The translations under genes and the position numbers were made by a program. A model generated the notes under the pieces. That model searched no databases, was not told the DNA's origin, and worked only from the letters and a program-made list of their open reading frames with translations. From the NCBI GenBank assembly GCA_022803075.1, contig JAFFTF010000002.1:522507-586506 (forward strand): 64,000 nucleotides of DNA, in the 5' to 3' direction. The stretch is from Micrococcales bacterium 31B. Its GTDB lineage: Bacteria; Actinomycetota; Actinomycetes; Actinomycetales; Dermabacteraceae. Each line of letters starts with the position of its first letter. Position 1 is the stretch's first letter. Positions 17,814 to 25,603 of this stretch are shown here, piece by piece.

Positions 17814-18943
17814 TGCGCTGCGACTACTTCGAGGCGGGCGCGTGTCGCTCGTGTACCCACCTGCGCACCCCGTATGCCGCGCAGCTGGACGCCAAGGTGG
17901 CCCGCACCCGCGCCGCGCTCGCGGGGCTGCCCGGAGCCGAGTTGGTCACGTGGCTCGACCCCGTGCGCAGCGCCGAATCCGGGTTTCGTAACCGCGCCAA
18001 GATGGTGGTGGGCGGCACGCGGGGGCGCGTGAAACTCGGGGTGCTCGACGACGCGCGGCGCGTTCAAGACCTCGTGGACTGCTCGCTGCACTCCCCCGGC
18101 ATTCACGCGGCGCTGCCGGTGATCGCCGAGTATCTTTCGTGGGCCGGGTTCGAGCCCTACGACATTGCGGCGCGACGCGGCGAGGTGAAGTACGCGCACG
18201 TCACCGAGTCGCCGAGCGGCGAACTCATGCTGCGCTTCGTGCTGCGCAGCCGGGCCGTGCTCGACGACCTGCGGCACGATGTGCCCGCCCTGCGCCGCGA
18301 GATACCGGGACTGCGCGTCGTGACCGCGAACCTGCTGCCCGAGCCGAAGGCCGTGCTTGAGGGGCATGTCGAGATCGTGCTCACCGAGGCCGATACCCTG
18401 CCGATGGCGTTCGACGGGGTGACCCTGCACCTGCGGCCCCAGAGTTTCTTTCAGACCAATACCGAGGTGGCGCACGAGCTGTACGGGCAGGCGAGCGCGT
18501 GGGTGCGGCGCCTGCGGCCGCGCAGCGCGTGGGACCTTTACTGCGGGGTCGGCGGCTTCGCCCTGCATGCTGCGCTCGCCGGGGTGGGCGAGATGCACGG
18601 GGTGGAGGTAAGCGCCGAGGCCATCGCGAGCGCGCGCCTGAGCGCCGAGCAGGCCGGCTTCGCGGCGACGTTCACGGCCGCCGACGCCACCGAGTGGGCG
18701 AGTGGGCGCGAGGCGCCCGAGCTGGTGATCGTGAACCCGCCCCGGCGCGGCATTGGCCCGCTGGCCGCATTCTTGGCCGGTTCGGACGCGCGCTGGGTAC
18801 TGTACTCGAGCTGCAATCCGACGTCGCTGGCCCGGGATCTCGCGGTGATGTCGGAGCGCTTTGCGGTGCGCGAGGCGCGGCTGCTCGACATGTTCCCCCA
18901 CACCGACCACGCCGAGGTGATGACACTGCTGGAGCGGCGTTAG
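17813..18943 (+). CDS. rlmC: 23S rRNA (uracil-747-C5)-methyltransferase RlmC
   Basis: A 376-residue SAM-dependent RNA methyltransferase of the RlmC/RlmD/TrmA family. The N-terminus MRCDYFEAGACRSCTHL has the cysteine cluster that holds the 4Fe-4S centre, closely paralleling Escherichia coli RumB/RlmC, as do GFRNRAKMVVGG and LRPQSFFQTN. The SAM-binding motif is WDLYCGVGGFALH; the catalytic cysteine lies in LYSSCNPTSLARDL and the general base in the C-terminal FPHTDHAEVMTLL. No TRAM domain is present, as expected for RlmC. The ATG at 17813 overlaps the preceding stop codon. Confidence 0.93.
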   Translation: MRCDYFEAGACRSCTHLRTPYAAQLDAKVARTRAALAGLPGAELVTWLDPVRSAESGFRNRAKMVVGGTRGRVKLGVLDDARRVQDLVDCSLHSPGIHAALPVIAEYLSWAGFEPYDIAARRGEVKYAHVTESPSGELMLRFVLRSRAVLDDLRHDVPALRREIPGLRVVTANLLPEPKAVLEGHVEIVLTEADTLPMAFDGVTLHLRPQSFFQTNTEVAHELYGQASAWVRRLRPRSAWDLYCGVGGFALHAALAGVGEMHGVEVSAEAIASARLSAEQAGFAATFTAADATEWASGREAPELVIVNPPRRGIGPLAAFLAGSDARWVLYSSCNPTSLARDLAVMSERFAVREARLLDMFPHTDHAEVMTLLERR

Positions 18944-19100
18944 GCGGGTCTTGCGGCTTCGCCGGATTACGCGACCCACCACGACGTGCGATAGGTACAT
19001 GTGGTAACCGTTTTCACATCCCAGCGTTTCAGCAGTTGCTCATTTTATGCAAAAGTTTAAAAGGTGACGCGCGGCACGTCGAGGTGCTACTTTCAATAAG

Positions 19101-19172
19101 TTCGATCGAGCACCCGTTCGATCGAGCACCCGTTCGATCGAGCACCCGTTCGATCGAGCACCCGTTCGATCG
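19101..19172. repeat. 16-bp tandem repeat, four copies plus a half
   Basis: TTCGATCGAGCACCCG is repeated exactly four times (19101-19164) and followed by TTCGATCG. Each unit contains the 8-bp palindrome TCGATCGA. The array ends 28 bases before the start of the secreted-protein gene at 19200, so it occupies the promoter or leader region. Possible roles are a cooperative protein-binding array or a phase-variable spacer; contraction would move any upstream promoter element by 16 bases. The surrounding 18944-19200 gap is AT-richer than the flanks and otherwise empty. Confidence 0.9.
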
Positions 19173-19199
19173 TTTCCGTCGTATGACAGGACTCCGATT

Positions 19200-19619
19200 G
19201 TGAAAATCACCAAACAAAAGATCATCGCGAGCCTCGTGTTCGCAGCATCCTTCGGCGCCGTAGGCGCTTTGGCAGCCAACGCTCAAAGCTTGCCCAACGA
19301 GACGTGGTCCAACATCAACCCCGGTTCCATCTCGGCGCGTTCGTGGAGCTCGCCATCCTCCGGTGTTTCACGCACCAACTTTGTCACGTGCGGCCTCAAC
19401 AGCGGTGCCCAAGTCAGCATCCCGAATCCCACCTGGATCGTTCGGCATGCGGGAGCGTTTGGACTGACGGCTTACGTTGGCGAAAAATCGGCCCTCTGCA
19501 GTTTGCGAAGCGCCTCGTACATTGACTGGGGCATCGGCGCAGGTCAAGCAGGCAATCAGCTCACGCTTGCAAGGTCGGTGGGCACATTGAAGACCACGTG
19601 GAACGTGGCCGACCGGTAA
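19200..19619 (+). CDS. Small secreted protein of unknown family
   Basis: A 139-residue precursor starting with GTG, with AGGA eight bases upstream. It has a clear signal peptide: KITKQKK-like basic start, hydrophobic core IIASLVFAASFGAVGAL, and a probable cleavage after AANA. The mature part of about 110 residues is Ser/Gly/Trp-rich and has two cysteines (FVTCGL and ALCSL), so one disulfide is possible. I do not recognise the family; it is not lactococcin-972-like as far as I can see. Its TAA overlaps the next start codon by one base, placing it first in a four-gene unit with membrane proteins and an ABC ATPase. A bacteriocin-like or signalling protein is one idea without direct support. Confidence 0.7.
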   Translation: MKITKQKIIASLVFAASFGAVGALAANAQSLPNETWSNINPGSISARSWSSPSSGVSRTNFVTCGLNSGAQVSIPNPTWIVRHAGAFGLTAYVGEKSALCSLRSASYIDWGIGAGQAGNQLTLARSVGTLKTTWNVADR

Positions 19620-20953
19620 TGACTCGGCAAAATGCACGGCAGGGGTGGCGCCGATGGGCACTGCCCCTGCTCTATCTTGGTCTCGGAGTTTTGGCCTTTC
19701 TCGCCACAACTCTGCCGACCTATGGCCTGTTGCGACCCACGGACCAATATCAATTAACAGCCAGGCTCTACGCATCACCACAACTATGGCTGGCGACCCT
19801 GGGCGGTTGCAGCGCATGGCACATAGCGACAATGCGAAGTCGACACGCGTTCCGCCGAGCCGTGGCAAGGTCTCCTCTCACGGTGGTGATTCGCAGCCTG
19901 GCCATGCCCGCAGTGGTCACCACATTGAGTTTGGTGATTGGTGTGGCCGCGACCATGGCCTACTTCGGAATTTATCGCCTGGGGGATTTTTACATATTAG
20001 TGGCCATCTGGGCACTGGGAATTTCTGTGAGCCTTTTAGGCGCGTCTGTGGGAATGTTTTTGCCGCGCTTACTGTCATTGCCAGTTGCCCTCGCGGCAAT
20101 ATTCACGATTGCTTATGTTCCCATGACTATGAAGGAGTCGTGGGTACGATCACTCTTGGGAGGTGGCATAGGGCCCTCAAACCTTTATCAATTGAGCACA
20201 CAAACACTCATCGCAACTCTTGTAACTTCGTTAAGTTTCATGGTCTGGTCCGCGTGCATGATAGCGACGGGGCTACCGAATGCACACAAACGCTGGAGTA
20301 GGTCCCTGCTGACGCTTTGTCTTGTGGTGTGTATTTCATGGGCGGCACACTCAGTTCGAAATCTCGGTTTCATCCCCCTTGTCGGGCGTGACATCGACAC
20401 GGTCTGCAGCGACAACGTGCCGCAGTGGTGTGTGGCGGCGTGGAACTCCGACGAACTCTCCGCGTTTGTGGCCCTCAACCCTAAGATTCACGAGATCGAG
20501 CAGCGCACGGGGGCGAGGTTTCCCGCGCGCCTCAGCCAGGAGGCACCGCCGGGCCCCGCCCTGAGCACCAATGTCGACGCGCTGAGCCCACTACCCAGCA
20601 TCAAGCTCGACGACGGCACCAAAGACGTCTACCGCGCCGTGGAGTTGGGCCTCTCTACCACGGTAAACCCCTGCCAACAGGTACCTCCCTTTATGAACCT
20701 AACGGTCGCGGTCTATGCCTCTGAATGGTGGAGCAGCCAACTGCAGGGAACGCCGCTTTATGGCAATGGCGCACACGACCTCGAAACGGATGTTCCGGCG
20801 CAGACCATTCGCGCCATGACGGAACGCGAACAAGGAGCCTGGGTCAACAGCGTCTTCGAAGCACCCCGCACCTGCACCACCCCTCTCACGCTGCCCGGCC
20901 TCGACAGCGTCGGCAACCCCTTACCGCCCACCACACCGAAAGCCACGCCATGA
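19619..20953 (+). CDS. Polytopic membrane protein with extracytoplasmic Cys domain
   Basis: A 444-residue protein. About six hydrophobic segments fill residues 15-250 (for example ALPLLYLGLGVLAFLATTL, AVVTTLSLVIGVAATMAYFG and LVAIWALGISVSLLGASVG). The last 190 residues are soluble, begin after a final membrane segment and contain paired cysteines (TVCSDNVPQWC, then NPCQQV and RTCTT), suggesting an outside, disulfide-bonded domain. It resembles an ABC-2-type permease with a C-terminal extension, but I cannot confirm a family. It is coupled to the gene before (TAATG) and after (ATGA overlap). The coding sequence to about 20.3 kb is markedly AT-richer than neighbouring genes, a sign of recent acquisition. 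Confidence 0.68.
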   Translation: MTRQNARQGWRRWALPLLYLGLGVLAFLATTLPTYGLLRPTDQYQLTARLYASPQLWLATLGGCSAWHIATMRSRHAFRRAVARSPLTVVIRSLAMPAVVTTLSLVIGVAATMAYFGIYRLGDFYILVAIWALGISVSLLGASVGMFLPRLLSLPVALAAIFTIAYVPMTMKESWVRSLLGGGIGPSNLYQLSTQTLIATLVTSLSFMVWSACMIATGLPNAHKRWSRSLLTLCLVVCISWAAHSVRNLGFIPLVGRDIDTVCSDNVPQWCVAAWNSDELSAFVALNPKIHEIEQRTGARFPARLSQEAPPGPALSTNVDALSPLPSIKLDDGTKDVYRAVELGLSTTVNPCQQVPPFMNLTVAVYASEWWSSQLQGTPLYGNGAHDLETDVPAQTIRAMTEREQGAWVNSVFEAPRTCTTPLTLPGLDSVGNPLPPTTPKATP

Positions 20954-21675
20954 TCTCCATAACGGCGTTACGCAAGGGCTACCGCCGCGTGCCCCTCTTC
21001 ATCGACTTCACCTGGGAACTCCCCCCGGGCCGCACCGTGCTCCTCGGCCCCAACGGGGCCGGCAAATCCACCCTCATGCACTGCATCGCGGGCATCGAAT
21101 ACCCCCAACGCGGAGAAATCCTCATCGACGGCGTTCACATGCGCCGCCGCAAGGCCTACTTTTCGCGGCTCGGCTGGATGCCACAAAACATCAGCGCCCT
21201 ACCCGGGGCAACCTGCCTCAACCAGGTTGCCTACGCGGGCTGGCTGAAGGGCATGAGCAACCGCGAGGCACGCAACCAAGCCGAGATCCAGCTCGAACGG
21301 GTCGGCCTGGCGTCCAAAAGTACCTTCGCCGCCGACAACCTATCGGGCGGCCAACTGCGACGCCTCGGGCTGGCCGAAGCGCTCATCGGCGACCCCAAGG
21401 TGCTCGTGCTCGACGAACCCTCGGTGGGGTTAGACCCCGGCCAGCGCGAAACGTTCAGAAACGTCATACTCGAAACGGCCAACGTGGACTGCCTCATCTC
21501 CACCCACCAGGTAGACGACATCGACGCACTGTTCGACAACGTGGTGGTGCTCGACGGCGGCGAGATCCAGTACCAGGGCAGCGTGCAGGAGTTTCTCGGG
21601 AGCGCACCACCTGGCCTCGACACGCTGCGCGCCGCCGAACACGCCTACCGACAGCTCGTGCGCCGTGAAGCCTAA
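20950..21675 (+). CDS. ABC transporter ATP-binding protein
   Basis: A 241-residue ATPase subunit. Walker A is GPNGAGKST (residues 33-41), the Q-loop is around GWMPQNISAL, the signature is LSGGQLRRLGLAEAL, Walker B is VLVLDEPSVGLD and the H-loop is CLISTHQVDD. All key residues are intact. The ATG at 20950 overlaps the previous TGA by four bases and is preferred over the longer open frame, whose extra N-terminus only mirrors the upstream gene. It presumably energises the membrane proteins encoded on each side. The overall form matches ABC-2 exporters of the CcmA/antibiotic-export type. Confidence 0.9.
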   Translation: MISITALRKGYRRVPLFIDFTWELPPGRTVLLGPNGAGKSTLMHCIAGIEYPQRGEILIDGVHMRRRKAYFSRLGWMPQNISALPGATCLNQVAYAGWLKGMSNREARNQAEIQLERVGLASKSTFAADNLSGGQLRRLGLAEALIGDPKVLVLDEPSVGLDPGQRETFRNVILETANVDCLISTHQVDDIDALFDNVVVLDGGEIQYQGSVQEFLGSAPPGLDTLRAAEHAYRQLVRREA

Positions 21676-22291
21676 ACCGCAAGGAACCTCGGCTTCACAG
21701 TGGTGGTTGGTGCGGCGCACCGCCTGGTACCTCCCCGCGATCGTGGTTTTCCTCGCGCTCGGCCTCGCCCTGACCGAACGTACCGTGGCCGTCACGCGGA
21801 TACTCGGTGAAGGCGAAAACATCGTGGGCTACAGCCAATTTTGTATCGCCCCGGCCGCCACCCTGCTCTACGCCTGGGTCATCCAGGGCAACGCCCGCCG
21901 CGAGCGATCCTCCGCGGGCCGGGCCCAGACCATGGCCCTCACCTGCTGGCTCGCGGCCACACTGGCAGGTGGAGCCATACCCCTCGGCATCGGGTACCTG
22001 GCCGACTCGCCACTCCTGCGAGTCGCCGGGCTCAGTTACGTAGGCCTCACCGGGCTCGCCGGCCTCGCGGGATACCTCACGCTCCCCCACGTGGGCACAG
22101 CTATGCCGATTCTCTACCTCGCGATGAGCTTCATTTTTGTTGTGCAGGCTGGAGGACCACTTGAGATTTTTTGGCCCATCACCCTCGACGTGGACTGGAC
22201 GTGGGCATGGACCGCCGTCGCCGCGTGGCTCGCGGGCACGTGGTGCGTCGCCAAGAGGCCGACCCGGCTTCGCTGCAGGGTGGCACCGTGA
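21665..22291 (+). CDS. Membrane protein of the ABC cluster
   Basis: A 208-residue, GTG-started protein with about six hydrophobic segments (YLPAIVVFLALGLAL, APAATLLYAWVIQG, ALTCWLAATLAGGAIPLGIG, GLSYVGLTGLAGLAGYLTL, PILYLAMSFIFVVQ and TWAWTAVAAWLAGTW). It overlaps the ATPase gene by 11 bases and ends the unit. I do not recognise a family; a second permease-like subunit or an immunity/accessory protein for the secreted product are the likely options from context. The start is fixed by position inside the ATPase 3' end; no strong ribosome site is needed for coupled translation. Confidence 0.65.
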   Translation: MKPKPQGTSASQWWLVRRTAWYLPAIVVFLALGLALTERTVAVTRILGEGENIVGYSQFCIAPAATLLYAWVIQGNARRERSSAGRAQTMALTCWLAATLAGGAIPLGIGYLADSPLLRVAGLSYVGLTGLAGLAGYLTLPHVGTAMPILYLAMSFIFVVQAGGPLEIFWPITLDVDWTWAWTAVAAWLAGTWCVAKRPTRLRCRVAP

Positions 22292-22433
22292 ACTCGAAAC
22301 GGCCCCACCTTTTCAGCACTTTCATCGAGGTGAGAACGACGGCCCCGGCCGGGCCCCTCACGCGCGCTGCGGCCCGCGACTGGTTCGCCGCGGGCCGCTA
22401 GCCGATTCGTGCACCTGATCGCCTGCGCGCAGA

Positions 22434-23204
22434 TCAGAACAGGGTGTAGCCGCCGTCGATGGTAACCACCGAGCCGGTCATGAACCGCGACGCATCGGAG
22501 GCGAGAAACACCACGGCGGGCGCGATCTCCTCGGGCAGGGCGTAGCGTTGCATCGGCGCGTCGTCGATCCACCGCGCCTTCAGTTTCGGATCATCGACGG
22601 GCGCCATCTCGGTCTTGACGTACCCCGGGGCGACCGCGTTGACCCGAATATTGTGGGGCGCCCACTCGGCCGCGAGCGAGCGCGTGAGGTGATGCACCGC
22701 CGCCTTCGACGCGTTGTAGGCGGGCTGCCATTGCGGCCGATTCACGATGTCCGCCGACATCGAACCGATGTTCACGATCGTGCCGCCGCCCGCACCGATG
22801 AAGTGCTGCGCCGCGACCTGGCTCAGCTTCCACAGCCCCGCGACGTTCGTGTCGAACACGGCATCCCACTCGTCGTCGGGCACGTCGAGCGCGGGCCGGT
22901 GAAAACACGTGCCCGCATTGTTGACTACGATGTCGAGCCGCCCCGTCGCATCGAGCGCCGCCGCGACGGCCGCCCGGTTCGAATCCCGCGAGGTCACGTC
23001 CAGGGCCACCCCCACCACGGTGCGTCCGGTTTCGGACGCCAGGGTGGTCGCGGCCTCCCGCGAGGCCTCCTCATTGCGGGCCCCGATCACGAGGTCGGCG
23101 CCCGCTTCGGCGAGCCCGCGGGCGAACGCGAGGCCGAGACCCCGGTAGCCGCCCGTCACGATAGCGGTGCGACCCGCGAGGCTGAATTGCTGCAAGATAC
23201 TCAT
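22434..23204 (-). CDS. Short-chain dehydrogenase (polyol dehydrogenase-like)
   Basis: A 256-residue SDR oxidoreductase. The cofactor loop is TGGYRGLG, followed by NNAG, the catalytic Ser in NIGSMSADIV and YNASK, and the C-terminal MTGSVVTIDGGYTLF. The ATG at 23204 is chosen for its GAGGAAACC ribosome site. It is the last gene of an operon with an RpiB-like isomerase, a fused DhaK-DhaL kinase, an MFS carrier and a zinc alcohol dehydrogenase. In Mycobacterium smegmatis a D-threitol dehydrogenase of this SDR class is encoded with similar partners, so tetritol or pentitol oxidation is the inference; gluconate 5-dehydrogenase-type activity remains possible. Confidence 0.85.
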   Translation of the reverse strand: MSILQQFSLAGRTAIVTGGYRGLGLAFARGLAEAGADLVIGARNEEASREAATTLASETGRTVVGVALDVTSRDSNRAAVAAALDATGRLDIVVNNAGTCFHRPALDVPDDEWDAVFDTNVAGLWKLSQVAAQHFIGAGGGTIVNIGSMSADIVNRPQWQPAYNASKAAVHHLTRSLAAEWAPHNIRVNAVAPGYVKTEMAPVDDPKLKARWIDDAPMQRYALPEEIAPAVVFLASDASRFMTGSVVTIDGGYTLF

Positions 23205-23243
23205 GGTTTCCTCACGATGCACAAACTAGTCGAACGACCCGCA

Positions 23244-23702
23244 CTAGCCCTCGTACGAGCAGATGGCGGCCACCTTCTCGGCCGAGGCGCTCGTCTCGTC
23301 GAACGTGTGCAGCAGCCACTCGGCGGTCAACTTCTTGGCCAGTTCGAGCCCGATCACGCGCTGCCCAAAGCACAGCACCTGGGCATTGTTGGAGAGAATT
23401 GCGCGCTCCACCGAGAACGCGTCGTGCGCGGTGACGGCGCGCACGCCGTTCACCTTGTTCGCTGCGATGGCGACGCCGAGACCAGTGCCGCAGATGAGCA
23501 GAGCGCGATCGGCCTTGCCCTCGGCCACGAGGCGGGCCGCGTCGACGGCCACGTGCGGGTAGGCCTTGTCGTCTCCGCTGGGCACGCCCACATCGGTCAC
23601 GCTCACAACGCGGTCGTGCGCCTCCAGCACGGCCTTCAGGGCGTCGCGGTATTCCACGCCGGCGCTATCGCAGCCGACGACGATTCGAAGCTTGTCGCTC
23701 AT
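23244..23702 (-). CDS. RpiB/LacAB-family sugar-phosphate isomerase
   Basis: A 152-residue aldose-ketose isomerase. The start [19 protein letters not shown] and the active-site cysteine loop [18 protein letters not shown] are the RpiB hallmarks, as is [14 protein letters not shown]. The first motif reads GCDSAG where ribose-5-phosphate isomerase B normally has a histidine (GCDHAG), which argues for a different substrate. Next to an erythrulose-type kinase, D-erythrulose-4-phosphate to D-erythrose-4-phosphate isomerisation is a good candidate. The ATG at 23702 has AGGA upstream; the longer frame to 23747 has none. Confidence 0.85.
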   Translation of the reverse strand: MSDKLRIVVGCDSAGVEYRDALKAVLEAHDRVVSVTDVGVPSGDDKAYPHVAVDAARLVAEGKADRALLICGTGLGVAIAANKVNGVRAVTAHDAFSVERAILSNNAQVLCFGQRVIGLELAKKLTAEWLLHTFDETSASAEKVAAICSYEG

Positions 23703-23721
23703 GAGGATTCCTTTTTCTGGA

Positions 23722-25449
23722 TTACTTGCAGGTGGTTTCGGTGCCAACGAACGCCCCGAGCGCCGTCACGATGAGGGCCAGGGAGGTGGCGCCGGCGTCC
23801 GGGGTGCCCACCGACTTTTCGGCGAGGGGACGCGCGCGGCCCTTCTTGGGTCGCAAGGCCGCGGTATCGGCGGCCCGCTGGGTGGCGACGGCGGCCGCCT
23901 CTCGCCACGCGGTGGCGAGGCTGGAGCCGCCGCTGATGCCCGCGGCGAGGGTTTCGCCGAACGGCAGCAGGGAGTCGACCAGGGTCTTGTCTCCGATCTC
24001 GGCCTTGCCGAGTTCGAGAATGGCCCCCGTGAAGGCCTCGACCGCCGCGGCGACGTCGGCGCCCGTGTAGGCGTCGCGCGCGTCGGTGAGGGAGCGGCCG
24101 AAGTCTTCGAGGGCCGCGCCCCACAGCACGCCGGAGGTGCCGCCCGCGAACTCGGCCCAGGCCTGGCCGGCCTTTTCGAGCACGAACGCGCCGCCCGCGT
24201 TACGTGCCGCCGCCGCTTGCGCCGCGGTGAGGGCCGCGTCGATGCCCTTGCACATGCCGCGACCGTGGTCGCCGTCGCCCGCGACGGCGTCGATGCGGCC
24301 GAGTTCTTCCTCGTTGGAGTGCAGCGTCGTGTGCATGATGGTGAGCGCCGCGACGACGTTTTGACCAACCTCGACCGCGGCGGGCGTGGCCGAGGGCACC
24401 TCGTCGACCGTGGCCGCGGCGCCGACGCTCGCGGCGGCGACGAGGCTAGAGACGGGCGCCCCCTGCTTGCGGTAGGCCGGGGTGTACGCGTCGGCGTTCC
24501 ACCAGCGGCGCAGGTCATCGTCGAGCCACATCAGGGTGAGCGAGCAGCCACCCATGTCGAGGCTCGTCACGAGCTCGCCCACCTCGGGCTGCACGATTTC
24601 GAGGCCCGCCTCGCGCAGGAGCTTCGCGATGTGGCCCCACAGCAGAAACAGTTCTTCGTACTTGGTGGTGCCGAGGCCGTTGACGATGGGCGCCACAGCG
24701 GCGGGCATGCCCTCGGGAGCCTCCTGCAGTAGCGTCTGCACCAGCGTGGCGGCCAGTTCGGACGCCCGGGGCAGGGGCTCGTCGCGGATCCCGGGCTCGC
24801 CGTGAATGCCGAGGCCGAGGCCGAGGTGACCCTCGGGCACAGAGAACAGGGGCGTGCTGGCGCCGGGCATGGTGCACCCGGAGAATGCGACACCCAGCGT
24901 GCGGCAGGCCTCGTTCGCGCGGTTGCCGGCGGCCTCGACGGCGTCGAGGTCGAGGCCCTCGGCGGCGGCGGCGCCCATCACCTTGAACACCGAGAAGTCG
25001 CCCGCGATGCCGCGGCGGTTGTCGAACTCGGGGGCGGAGGCGACGTCGTCCTTGACCACGACGATGCGCGTGTCGATGCCCTCCTTGCGCAGTTTGTCGG
25101 CGGCGATGCCGAAGTTCATGTTGTCGCCCGCGTAGTTGCCAAACGAGAGGATCACGCCGCGACCCTGGTTCGCGGCCTTCGCGACCGAGTACACCTGCGC
25201 GGCGGAGGGCGAGGTGAAGATGTTGCCCACCACGGCTCCGTGCGCGAGGCCCGCGCCGACGGTGCCCGCGAAGGCTGGGTAGTGGCCCGAACCGCCGCCG
25301 ATGACGACCGCCACCTGCGGTTCGGCGCCCTCCTCGCGCAGGGCCACCACGCCGCCGGGCACGCCGCGCAGGCGGTCGGAATACAGGTCGAGGAATCCGG
25401 CGAGCTGGTCCTCGGCGAACTCACTGGGGTCGTCGTACAAGGTGGTCAT
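23722..25449 (-). CDS. Fused DhaK-DhaL keto-triose/tetrose kinase
   Basis: A 575-residue ATP-dependent kinase. The K domain (residues 1-330) includes [30 protein letters not shown] and GIHGEPGI, whose histidine binds the keto-sugar covalently in DhaK. A short linker leads to the L domain (about 365-575) with the Mg-ADP-binding [11 protein letters not shown] and SGVLWGAAL. Fusion means ATP rather than PEP is the donor, so no DhaM is needed. Dihydroxyacetone kinase is the default name, but the operon (isomerase of RpiB type, polyol dehydrogenases) fits D- or L-erythrulose kinase as described for M. smegmatis tetritol use. It lies 20 bases upstream of the isomerase start. Confidence 0.92.
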   Translation of the reverse strand: MTTLYDDPSEFAEDQLAGFLDLYSDRLRGVPGGVVALREEGAEPQVAVVIGGGSGHYPAFAGTVGAGLAHGAVVGNIFTSPSAAQVYSVAKAANQGRGVILSFGNYAGDNMNFGIAADKLRKEGIDTRIVVVKDDVASAPEFDNRRGIAGDFSVFKVMGAAAAEGLDLDAVEAAGNRANEACRTLGVAFSGCTMPGASTPLFSVPEGHLGLGLGIHGEPGIRDEPLPRASELAATLVQTLLQEAPEGMPAAVAPIVNGLGTTKYEELFLLWGHIAKLLREAGLEIVQPEVGELVTSLDMGGCSLTLMWLDDDLRRWWNADAYTPAYRKQGAPVSSLVAAASVGAAATVDEVPSATPAAVEVGQNVVAALTIMHTTLHSNEEELGRIDAVAGDGDHGRGMCKGIDAALTAAQAAAARNAGGAFVLEKAGQAWAEFAGGTSGVLWGAALEDFGRSLTDARDAYTGADVAAAVEAFTGAILELGKAEIGDKTLVDSLLPFGETLAAGISGGSSLATAWREAAAVATQRAADTAALRPKKGRARPLAEKSVGTPDAGATSLALIVTALGAFVGTETTCK

Positions 25450-25501
25450 GGTGGTCCTTTGCGTAGTGCGGGTTTCGGGTGCCGAAATGATGAGGGGTGG
25501 T

Positions 25502-25527
25502 CGGGGCGTCCTCTCGCGGACGCCCCG
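25502..25527 (-). terminator. Hairpin between carrier and kinase genes
   Basis: A perfect 10-bp stem, CGGGGCGTCC (25502-25511) and its complement (25518-25527), with a six-base loop. It follows the MFS gene and precedes the kinase start at 25449, all on the minus strand. It is probably a partial terminator or processing end, as no U-tract follows. Confidence 0.5.
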
Positions 25528-25603
25528 GTGGCCCGGTGCCCGGTACCGTGCTTACCAGCACGGGCGGGTTCGGGCCACGGGGGTCGACGCGGGCTGCCGG
25601 CTC

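Noticed and set aside
19101-19172. Possible CRISPR array
   Set aside because: Repeat units are only 16 bases, directly adjoining without spacers, and no cas genes are present.
19029-19286. Minus-strand frames of about 80 codons over the repeat array
   Set aside because: Their repeated ARSNGCSIERVLDRTG text is just translation of the DNA repeats, and they run antisense into the secreted-protein signal peptide.
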